From Halicephalobus mephisto (lineage: Eukaryota > Nematoda > Chromadorea > Rhabditida > Panagrolaimidae), in assembly GCA_009193035.1 (NCBI GenBank), contig SWDT01000060.1, forward strand, positions 413,058 through 477,057: a stretch of 64,000 nt of DNA, written 5' to 3'. Both the position numbers and the translations under genes were made by a program. Positions 12,601 through 24,600 of the stretch are shown here, piece after piece (position 1 is the stretch's first letter; each line of letters starts with the position of its first letter). The notes under the pieces are model-generated. The model did not search any database and was not told the DNA's origin. It saw only the letters and a list, made by a program, of their open reading frames with translations.

Positions 12601-15600
12601 ATTTTATGAAATTTTTATAATCTACTGTAATTTTATGAAATTCTATAAAATCTTCTAGAATTTTCCAGATTTTTATATAAATTTTACAGAATTTTAAAAC
12701 TTTATAAAATCCAAAATTTTAAAATTTTATGAAATTTTTATGATCTACTGTAATTTTATGAAATATTGTAGAATTTTATAAAAATTTTAAGAATCTTCTG
12801 GAATTTTATAAAACCTTCGAGAATCATTTTTAATTTTCCAAAATTGATTGAAAATTAAAAAATTATTTAAAATCAAAAATGCCAGAAATTTGAACACTTT
12901 GTATCGAGTTATTTCCGCAGAAAATTCCATTTTTAGTTTTCTGAAATTGTGTGATTTTCATTCAGTCGGATAGAAACTTATAAAAGTGTCGATTCCCTCG
13001 TCAAATTGAAATCTGAGAAGTCTGGACCAGGAATCGATGTTTGATGAGTCCCAATGTTTCTCGTCTTTCAATTTTTATTTTCCCTAAGGCATTGATTCAA
13101 AAAAGTTCTGTGTGAAAATTTTGTGTTTTGAATGGAAAATTATTTTTATGAAATTTGGTGACCGATTTGAAGAGATTTACTTCGAGTGTTCAATGGGGTA
13201 CCAGGGACTGTGATTTTTTACGAGAAAGTCGTTTGGATAGTGATTAATTTTGGACAAAAGTTTCGTAATTATTCATTATTTAACTTTAGTGACTTTAAAG
13301 ATTTCAAATTTGGATAGTGACTGAAAAAGAATGTTTAGAAAGTCACTATCCGAGACTACTTAGTGCATGTTTGGATAGTGACTGGGAATGATTACGGATT
13401 TTAAAATTAGACACTATTCAAAACTGCCTTGATACAAACCTGGATAGTGACTGAAAATAACAGTTTTACTCAATTCCAGTCACTATCCAAAATACCCTGA
13501 AACTAATTTGGATAGTGACTGGGAATGATTACAAATTTTTAAAATTAGACACTATCCAAAACTGCTCACGATGAGATTCTGGATAGTGACTGAAAGGATG
13601 GTTGCCATCAATAGTTACTATCTATGTTATTTTCATAGATTCTTTCAATTGATTAAAATTGGATAGTGTTCAGTTTTTCCTGTTTGTTATTTTCAGTTAC
13701 TACCCAAGTTTACTTTTACGAAATGTAACAGAATGAAAGTTGGATAGTGTCCAAATGGCACTATTAATTGTGAAAAGCGGACATTATCTCAGATTAATCT
13801 TTTTCGCTAAAAGGAAAAAATTAGATGGTGCCTAAAAAGCGACTAGTAGTCAGAAGTAAACACTATCCAAAGTTGATCTGTTTTGTTCTGAAAACAAACT
13901 TGGATAGTGACTGAAGGTGGAAGTTAATCGTCAGAAGTAGACACTATCCAAAAATAATTTTTCTCTTTGACTACAAATGCAAATTCGGATAGTGACTGAC
14001 GAGACAATTTATTTTTAAAAACAGACACTATCCAAAGTTGATTTGTTTTGTTCTGAAAGCAAACTTGGATAGTGACTGAAAGTAGAGGTTAATCATCAGA
14101 AGTGGACACTATCCAAGATTACTTTTCTTCTTAAAATGATAAATAATGATTATGATTGATTTAAAAACTTCTAAAATTTTATTCAATGGTTAATAAAAGT
14201 ACTATTTTTAAATTTCAAGTCTTCAGTTTCCAAAATGTGCAAATTGTAGGCGTCGAAAAATTATGAAATTTGAGAAATGGTCAAAATTCACATTTTTGAA
14301 TATCTTTTTCCTTTTTGGCATCCACCAAAAGCAGATCAGATTCCCCAAGGCTTATTTTTAAAAATACTTTCTTAAATTTGTACAATCAAAAAATTAAAAA
14401 TATTTTTTCTAAATTTACGAAATTTTTGTTTTTTTTTAATTTTCGAAATTTTTAAAAATATTTTTTTTTGGAATTTTAAAGATTTTTATTTTTTTTGGAA
14501 ATTTTAAAGATTTTTGTTTTTTTTAATTTTCGAAATTTTTAAAAATAATTTTTTTTCGAAATTTTTAAAAATATTTTTTTTTCGAAATTTTTGTTTTTTT
14601 TTTAATTTTTGAGATTTTTAAAAATATTTTTTTTCCAAATTTACGAAATTTTTGTTTTTTTTTTAAATTTGGAAAATTTTTAAAAAATCTTAAACGTCAA
14701 AAATTGGACGACTCCTTTGAGGACTAAACTCGAGTATAAATCCTGAATTTTAAGTCTCAGAGCGCCTTTTCCCGAAAACGAGCCAGCTTTGTTTCCTTGT
14801 GCCAAAAAGCAAACATTCCATTGGGCGGGAGAATGAGAAGAAAATCTCCCCTCCGGCAAAAGCCACTTGTTGGACCGACTTTCTAGACTTGACCGATGAA
14901 AACGAGTCATCTCTAACTTTTTCATGTTTAAATTTAACTAAATTTTTCCTGACCTTTGTTGACCTTTCAAATGATCCAATCTGATGTCGCTATGTAAGTT
15001 TAAAAATTAAAATTTTAAACAACAATTTAAAAAAGTTTTATTTTTTTTGAAAAATCATAATTTAAAAACTAAAATTTTAAACAACAATAAAAAAATTTTA
15101 ATTTTTGAAAAATCACAATTTTAAAAATTAAAATTTTAAACAACAATAAAAAAAAAGTATTTTTAAAAAATCATAATTTAAAAATTAAAATTTTAAACAA
15201 CAATTTAAAAAAATTTTATTTTTAAAAAATCATAATTTAAAAAAATCTTAAATAACAATTTAAAAAAAGTATTTTTAAAAAATCATAATTTAAAAATCAA
15301 AATTTTAAACAACAATTTTTGAAAATTTTTATTTTCAAAAAAATCATAATTTTAAAAATTTAAATTTAAAAAAAAATAATTTTTATTTTTAAAATTTTCT
15401 TTAAAAATAATAATTTTTTAAAATATCTTTGAAAATTTTTCTATAAATTATAATTTTAAAAATTTAAATTTAAAAAACATTTTAAAAATCGTAATTTTAA
15501 AATTTAATTTTTTTTTAAATTCGAATTTTTAAAGTTTAATTTTTTTTATATTTTTTCCTTTTGATTTTAAAAATTTTTTGAAACTTCTGGATGAATGGAA

Positions 15601-18600
15601 ATCAGTCAACTAAAAGTTGGATAATGTTAGATATGATATTTTTCGGGAAATTTGGGAGGCTTATTCTGAATAGCACTGGGAATTGGCGTCAGAGTGAGAA
15701 TTGAATTATCCTCGGAATAGGAGATTCGAGAACTTGACGACTTTCGAGTTGGAAGATCTCCGGCTAGTCTAATCAATCATTTTTGTCATTGTTTTCAAGT
15801 CATTTGTTTGCGAAACGTTCCTTGTGAGACCACTGAATGAAAAATAAGTTTTCGTTTTAGGATGTTTTCAATGAAAAAAAGAATGATTATCGTTCTGGAA
15901 TTTCGAAATAATTAAAGTTATTTTTTTCGTTCTGAGACCACTGAATGAAAATTGAAATTTTCGTTGTGAGACCTAGGAATAATTAAAATCATTTTTTCCT
16001 TGTGAGACCGCTGAGTGAAAGCGGAAGTTTTCGTTCTAGGATGTTTTCGATGAAAAAAGAATGATTATCGTTCTGGAATTTTGAAATAATTAAGCTTTTT
16101 TCGTTCTGAGACCACTGAGTTAAAAATGAATGTTTTCGTTGTGAGACCTAGGAATAATTAAAATCATTTTTTCGTTGTGAGACCACTGAGTTAAAAATAA
16201 GTTTTCGTTTTAGAATGTTTTTGATAGGAAGAAAATGAATATTTTCGTTTTAAGACTCTGAAAGAATTGAATTTTTCGTTCTGAGACCACTGAGTTAAAA
16301 GTGAATGTTTTCGTTGTGAGACCTAGGAATAATTAAAATCATCTTTTCCTTGTGAGACCACTGAATGAAAAATAAGTTTTTGTTCTAGGATGTTTTCAAT
16401 GAAAAAAGAATGATTATCGTTCTGGAATTTCGAAATAATTAAAGTGATTTTTTTCTTTCTGAGACCACTGAATGAAAATTGAAATTTTCGTTGCGAGACT
16501 ACTTTGATAATAATAGAACCAACATTTTTGTTTTAAAATTTGGAAGTAATTCGAATTTTGAATTTTCGTTGTGAAACATTTTTCACCAAAAAATAATTTA
16601 TATTTTTTTTCTGAGATCCATATATAATTAAAATCAATTTTTTCGTCTCAGGACCACTGAATAAAATTTTCCAAAATTTCAAAAAAAAAAATAAATATTT
16701 TTAAAAATTTGAAATTTATTTTTTTATTTTTTTTTTGAAAACTGAATCCAATTTTTCTTTTTTCCACAGAATCCAATTTTTTATTTTTTATTTATATTAA
16801 ATAAATTTATTATTCAAGAATTTTTTAACACCAATTTCCATTTGAAAAAATAACCAAAAAAATCGAAAATTGATCTTTAATCAAATTTTAATTTTTTTAA
16901 ATTTGAAATTTATTTTTTTTTAAATTTTAAAAATTTTAATTTTTACATTCTATGAAATTTTAAAAATTTTAATTTTATTCGAAAATTTTAAAATTTTTTA
17001 TTTTTTTTGAAAATTTTTAACTTTTTTTGAAATTTTTTATTTTTTAAAAATTAAGAAATTTTTATTTTTTTTAATTTTTTTAATTAAGTTTTAAATTTTT
17101 TATTTTTTAAAAATTAAGAAATTTTTTTTTTAATTTAAAGAATTTTTTGAATTATCTAGATAAAAATCAAAATCAATATCTTTGAAAAATCTTAATCCAC
17201 CACAAAACTTTTACTTTTTGTTTATATTTGGTTTTTTTGATTAATTTTAAATTTTTAAAATTAATTATTTTTATTTTTCAGAAAAGTCTGTGTTCATTGT
17301 AAATGCGACCGTTCAGAACATGAAATCGGTCCCAATCAAGTTTTGAACGTTTATGAAAGACTCGGAATAAAACCTTCCCGTAAGTTATTCTATTTTTTTA
17401 AAATAATTTTTAAATTCTTTCAATTTATTTTAAAAATTTCAATTTATTCTAATTTTTTTAAAATAATTTTTAACTTATTTCAATTTATTTTAAAAATTTC
17501 AATTTATTCTATTTTTTTAAAATAATTTTTAAATTATTTTAATTTATTTTAAAAATTTTAATTCATTCTATTTTTTTAAAATAATTTTTAAATTCTTTCA
17601 ATTTATTTTAAAAATTTCAACATTCTAATTTTTTTTAAATAATTTTTAAAAATTTCAATTTATTTTAAATTGTTTTAAAAATGTTGATTTTTTAAAATAA
17701 TTTTTAAATAAATAACTTTAAATTATTCTAAAAATCTTTATTGAAATTTTCGAGGTTTTTTAACAATTTCAATTATTTTAAATATTTTTAATTTTTTAAA
17801 TTATTTAAATTTTTAAATTTTTTTAATTATTTAAAATTATTTAAATTTTTAAATTATTTAAATTTTTAAATTTTTTAAATTTTTTAAATTTTTTTAATTT
17901 TTTTAATTATTTAAAATTATTTCAGCCGAAATGGCCGCTGTAATGAAGAACCAGAGAGGGGATATGCCCGGATCTGTAGCCCATGGATACGCCTGGGTCC
18001 CGCCGGGATTGACGAGAACAAAGGTAACGATTCTGATTTTATCTCGAGGAATAATTATTCCCATGGATATCGGGATTTTCGGCTATTTATAAAATTATTC
18101 AAATCGGAATTTCTTCCAAATTTTCTAAAAATTCTGAAATTTTTAAAAAAGTTTTTAAATTTTTGAAGATTTTTTATTTTTTTTACAAAATTCTGAAATT
18201 TTTATTTTTTTTTGTAAAATTTTGAAAATTTCTGAAAATTTTCATTTTTTTGTAAAATTTTGAAAATTTTTGATTTTTATAAAATTCTGAAATTTTTAAT
18301 TTTTTTGTAAAATTTTGAAGATTTCTAAAAATTTTTGATTTTTATAAAATTCTGAAATTTTTAATTTTTTTGTAAAATTTTGAAGATTTCTAAAAATTTT
18401 TATTTTTTTTTCAAAATTCTAAAAATTTTGATTCTTATAAAATTCTGAAGACTTCTAAAAATGCTAGTCCTTTGAATCTCCTTTATCCCCTAGTTGTTCT
18501 CTGGGTCAGATATCCAAAAATTTCCCAATTTGAAAGGATTACCTCATTTTTCTCACTTGTACGTCAACTGGTGCGCGAAGAGGTCTCTCGTCGGTCAGTC

Positions 18601-21600
18601 GGATTTTCGAGTGCCTCTGGCAAAAATCGTCAAAACTAAATTTGTTTTTTTTTTAAATTTTTAAAATGGATTTTTTTTTGGATAATTCATTTAAAAATTT
18701 TTTTAATCACGCCAAAAGTTACTTTGTCTCAGATGGAAAGTTTTTAAAAACGACTGAAATGGTAAGCCCTGAGGGGATTTGTGTTTTTCGGGAGTTGCTT
18801 TTCCGGGACGATTATCCATTCAGCCGAAAGTAAGGTTGACTATTCGGGTGTTAAATGAGCTTTGGGACTCAAATGTTAAAAATAATATTATTATAAAAAC
18901 TCAAAATTCACTTTTTTTAAAAATTAAAAAAAATGTTTTTCGAAAAATCATAAAAATTCAAAATTCACTTTTTTTTTTAAATTTTTTAAATATAAATTTT
19001 TTTGAGAATTAAAAAAATTCGAAATTTTTAAAATTATAAAATCTTTAAAATTACGAAATTTTTAATTTATTTAATTTATAAAAGTTTTTGTGTTTTTTAA
19101 TTTATTTAAATTATCTAAATTATAAAATTACGAAATTTCTAATTTATTTAAATTATAAAATTATGAAATTTTTAATTTATTTAAATTATAAAAATTTCTA
19201 TATTTTTTAAATTATTTAAATTATAAAATTTCAGGTAGAGGAATACATGTCCCAGCTCCCGAATCATGTTGTTCCAAGAATTAACAGTTTGGGAGAAAAA
19301 TACAGAGAAAAACAATTAATGCTACAATTGCCCAGACAAGATTTGTCAATTGCATATTGCAAACATCTGAAAACACCTGTGGAAAGAAGAATCTACGAGG
19401 AGTTCGTCAATGCCAGAAATGAGATTGCCCTGGATATCGGGTTTGTGTCGTCGAATCTGCCAAAGGCAATGGTCAGTTTTCACGTAATTTTAATGAAATA
19501 ATTAAACAGTAATTAAAAAGTAAAATTTTTCTTCAAAATCAGTCACTATCCAAGATTAATTTTTTTTGAGATTAATTTCGGATAGTGTCTATTTTTTGAT
19601 TCTTTAGTCACTATCCAAGTTTCATTTTTTTGAGATTAATTTTGGATAGTGTCTATTTTTCGGTTTTTTTAGTCACTATCCGAGTTTGGTACTTTTGAAA
19701 ATAACTTTGAATAGTGTTAATTTTTCTTTTTTCAGTCACTATCCAAATTTACTTCAATTGATTTTACTTTGAGTAGTATTGGATAGTGTCTATTTTTCGA
19801 TTTTTTAGTCACTGTCCAAGTTTGAATTTTCAAAAGAATCGAACGAAAGTGAATTTGAATAGTGACTGAAAAAACAATTAATCACCAAAAACAGTTGTTA
19901 TCCAGGTTTGCTTTCTTCATTGACGTGAGAAGTTATTTTGAATAATGTCCTTCTGAATGATAAATCGTTAATTTCAATCACTATCCAAAGTTTCACTTAC
20001 TAGACTCCATTATGTAAACCTGGATAGTATCTGAAAAAGACGATTAGTAGTCGAAAGTAGACGCTATCCAAAGTTGTTTTCAATGCAAATGGATAGTGAC
20101 GAAAAATATTCATTTTAAAAAAAAGTCACTATTTTATTCTTTCGAAATCAAACCTGGATAGTGTCTGAAAAAGACGATTAGTAGTCGAAAGTAGACACTA
20201 TCCAAAGTTGTTTTCAATGCAAATAGATAGTGACGAAAAATATTTATTTTCAAAAAAAGTCACTATCTAATTTTATTCTTTCGAAATCAAACCTGGATAG
20301 TGTCTGAAAAAGACGATTTATCTTCCAAAGTAAACACTGTCCAAAATTGTTTTCAGTGCAAGTAGTGTTTTCATAAGACGATAACTTGGGAACTTTAAGG
20401 ACTATATTTTTCTACTTTAAGTGAATTTATTTTTTTAGGAATGCCAAAAGTGCCGTGGGGTCCTGGAAAAAGGGGACATGGCGGTGACGGCCCCAAAACT
20501 GGGGGAAAACGCGGGATGGCACCCTGCATGTTTCATTTGTGCAACATGCGAGCAATTACTTGTTGATCTTACTTACTGTGTTCGTGAAGATAAAATTTAC
20601 TGTGAAAGACACTATGCTGAACTCCACAAGCCCCGTTGTTCTGCATGTGATGAGGTTCGTTTATTAGTTTATTTTTGAAGTTCAGAGACCGGGGGCGGGT
20701 GTAACGCCAAAAATTCGGTTATATCTTACTTAAAAATGAATGCCGCTTTATCTTGTTCTTTTTTTTCAAGAAACATGGTCCGGCAACTGGCGATTTGTTA
20801 CACAACTTTTAAATTTTGTGTTCGAGTTTGTCTATCCTCAATCAGCGGCGTTGGATTTATGAAAGCCCTCCGGCTGAGCGCTATCTCGGCTTAATCTCGG
20901 CTCAATCTCGAATTGCTGTTTTGCGGACTGACCGCAGTTAATTCTGAATTTTTCTCAAACAATTACTTTCTATTTTCGAATTGCAAATTAAAATTTCTTA
21001 AAGTAAACGATTTTCGTTCAAAGACCATCAGTGAGAATTTCTCGGCATTCTGATTCGTTTTGCCAAAAAATATTTTTCTTAAATTTTGATTTTTATATCA
21101 AGATCAATGATAAAGATTTCTTGGCATTCAGGATAGTTTCGCCAAAGATATTTTTGACTTACAACTTTCGTGTCAAGATCAATGATAAAGATTTCTTGGC
21201 ATTCTGAGTTGTTTCGCCAAAGATATTTTCGACTTACAACTTTCGTGTCAAGATCAATGATAAAAATTTTCTGGCATTCTGAGTTGTTTCGCCAAAGATA
21301 TTTTCGACTTACAACTTTCGTGTCAAGATCAATGATAAAAATTTTCTGACATTCAGGATAGTTTCGCCAGAGATATTTTTGACTTACAACTTTCGCGCTA
21401 AGATCAATGATAAAAATTTTCTGGCATTCAGGACCGTTTCGCCAAAGATATTTTTAACTTACAACTTTCGTGTCAAGACCAATTTCAAATTTTCACCTTT
21501 TTGACATTTATCGTATTTTTTAAAATTTATATTTTCTAAAAGTTCTTAAATTTTGTCTTTAGAATTAAAAAAATTATTTTCGTTCCGAGACCTGTTTTCT

Positions 21601-24600
21601 ATTTTTTTAAATTTCATTATTTTCGAAAAATCTCAAAAAAGTAATATTTTTGATAAAATTAAAAATTAATTTTTGAAAAAAAATTTAAAAATAATTTGAG
21701 ATTTTTTGTTCAAAACTGAGTTTAATGAATCCAAAAATTGATGAAATGCCAAATTTTTCCATCAATTCAGTTTCCGTTTCTGGGTGGAAAAAGAACAAAA
21801 AAGCTATTTTGGAATTTTTGTTTTGTCGACTCTTGGGTGGAAAAAAGCATAAAGAAAAATCCTATTTTAAAAGTTTTATTTTTTTTAATTTTTATTTTTT
21901 TTTAAATTTTCGAATAAAAAAATCCTATTTTAAAATTTTTATTTTTTTAAATTTTTATTTTTTTTTTAAATTTTCGAATAAAAAAGTCCTATTTTAAAAG
22001 TTTTATTTTTTTAAATTTTTAAATAGTCTTAATTTTTTAAAATTTTCGAATAAAACAATCCTATTTTAAAAGTTTTAATTTTTTTTATTTTTAAATTTAA
22101 AAAAATTTTTTATTTTAAAGAAAAAAGTGGCATTCGAAACACTCTGTTTTTCTCGAACGGAAAATTATCATTTAAAATTTTAAAATTTTTTTATTTTTTT
22201 AAAACTTTTATTTTAAAGAAAAAAGTGGCATTTGAAACACTCTGTTTTTTGTTCTCGGTCAAGAAAGTCAAGTTTGTCATTTTGCCCGAACCCCAGAGCG
22301 ACATTAGTTCTCAGGACTGATACTTTTGTCAGAACTAGAGCAGTTGCTTTGTTTTACTCTAGTTTCATCGGAAAAAAATTTCATGTTTCTTTAAGATTGA
22401 TTTTCCCATATTTAAAGAAAAAATAATTTTTAAGTTTTTGTTCAAAGAAAATTTCCACAGTAGGAGGTCAAAAATAATTTTATTTTTTTAATTTTTTCAA
22501 AAATTTCAAAATTTTTTTTTAAATTTAAATTTTTTTATTTTTTTTAAGTTTTTTAAGTTTTTTATTTTTTTTTAAATTTAATTTTTTTTATTTTTTTTTA
22601 AATTTTTAAATTTTTTTAAATTTTTTTTTTATTTTTTTTTAAATTTGAATTTTTTCGAAAATTTTTTTTAAAAACTTTTAATTTTTGAAATTTTTAAAAT
22701 TAAAAAAAATGACAAAATTTTTGTGAATGATGACCGTCGAGGGAATCTGAGTTGTCAAGCTGGATCTCGAATCGAGCCCCCTGTGGCGGAATTGATTTTG
22801 TCTTTTTTAAAAATAAAAAATGGAAAAATTGGAAACCATATGTCTTGTTTAGTTTGGCGCCTAAGAATTTCCGGATTTTTTCAAATTTAATTTTCATAAA
22901 AAAATAAACAAAAATTTTCTCAAGATTAAAAGAATAAAGTTTATTTTTTTATATGTAGTTAATTTTACGAAAATTTTAGTTTTTTGTTTTTATAGAATAA
23001 TAATTATTTAAAAATTTAAACAAAAATCGTCTTGAGACTAGGGAAGTGAAATTTTTGGTCTTGAGACGATTTTTTCTTTATTGAAGTTTTTATTTAAATA
23101 AAATTTTAGTTTTTTATTCTTATAAAATAATGATTATTTAAAATTAAACAAAAATCGTCTTGAGACCAGGGAAGTGAGATTTTTGGTTTTGAGACGATTT
23201 ATTTTGCTTTTGTTAAAATCTGAACTTTTTTATTTTTGTAGAATAATTATTATTTAAAATTAAACAAAAATCGTCTTGGGACCAGGAAAATAAAAATCAT
23301 TGATATTGAGGAAATTGAATCCTTTTTTTACTGTAATTGTACTTTTATCAAAGTTCGCAACTATCTAAATTTCGCAATACGTGATGATTGAAAAATAAAC
23401 AAAAATCATTTTAAATCTCTTTAACCTTGATTTTGTGTCTTGACACGATTGTTTTTTTATTTACTTTTACTCTAATTTTTTTATAACTTTGTCAAAAATA
23501 ATATTATTTATATCCAATGAATTACGAAAAATAATTATCTTCGAATCTTGAGACGAATATTTTTGAATTAAAAAAGAGTTATATAAATGTCATTCCTCCT
23601 TTGAATTTTCAATTTTTTTTAATAATTGTTAAAAAAATTATTCTTGAATCTTGACACGAATATTTTCGAATTAAAAAAGAGTTATATAAATGTCATTCCT
23701 CCTTTGAATTTTCAATTTTTTTTAATAATTGTTAAAAAAATTATTCCTGAATCTTGAGACGAATATTTTTGAATTAAAAAAGAGTTATGTAAATGTTATT
23801 CCTCCTTTGAATTTTCAATTTTTTTTAATAATTGTTAAAAAAATTATTCTTGAATCTTGACACGAATATTTTTGAATTAAAGAAGAGTTATATGAATGTC
23901 ATTCCTCCTTTGAATTTTCGACTTTTTTGAATTCTTTTTGTGTTTCTTATCTTCAGTTGCAATTTTCGTAAGACAAATGACCACTTCATGAATTTCTGAG
24001 CTTTCACATGATCTATGTATCATCCCAACCAGGAAAGACAAATATTGTTTTTTGAGCGTTTCTTGTCCTAAGTCGTGAAATAAAATTGTTTACCTTCAAA
24101 GTATCATCGATCCGAATTTTTTTCAAAGATAAAATACCCGTTCCCAAGGAAATCTTTAAAGCTAAATTAAAATTTCAAAATACAATAAAAAATTAAAAAT
24201 TTTTTAAACTTTAAAAATGAAAATTTAAAAAAAATTATTTTTAAAATTAAAAATTAATTTAATTTTTTAAAATAAAATTATTTCGAAAATTAAAGATTTA
24301 TCTAAATTAATTTAATTTTTTAAAATTTGCTTTAATATAACTTTGCAGAAAAAAGTTATTTAATTTTTTAAAATAAAATTATTTCAAAAATTAGAAATTT
24401 TTTTAAATTTATTTGATTTTTATAAATTTGTTTTAATATAATTTTGCAGAAAAAATTTATTTAATTTTTATAAATTTGCTTTAGTATAATTTTGTAGAAA
24501 AAATTTATTTAATTTTTTAAAATAAAATTATTTAATTTTTTAAAATAAAATTATTTAATTTTTTAAAATAAAATTATTTAATTTTTTAAAATAAAATTAC

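Larger units (their letters stand above)
9512..17281 (+). repeat. 7.8-kb Limpet intron, mostly repeats
   Basis: This is the longest intron. It holds AT-rich filler (9530-9960), a short GC-rich duplicated hairpin (11055-11227), a TTCATCAATGA-type tandem array (11250-11660), a complex island (about 11775-11930), a hairpin cluster (13225-14125), a complex island with a TATAAA-like motif (about 14680-14960) and a GTTTTCGTTGTGAGACC array (15800-16640). I found no supported exon in it. Confidence 0.6.
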
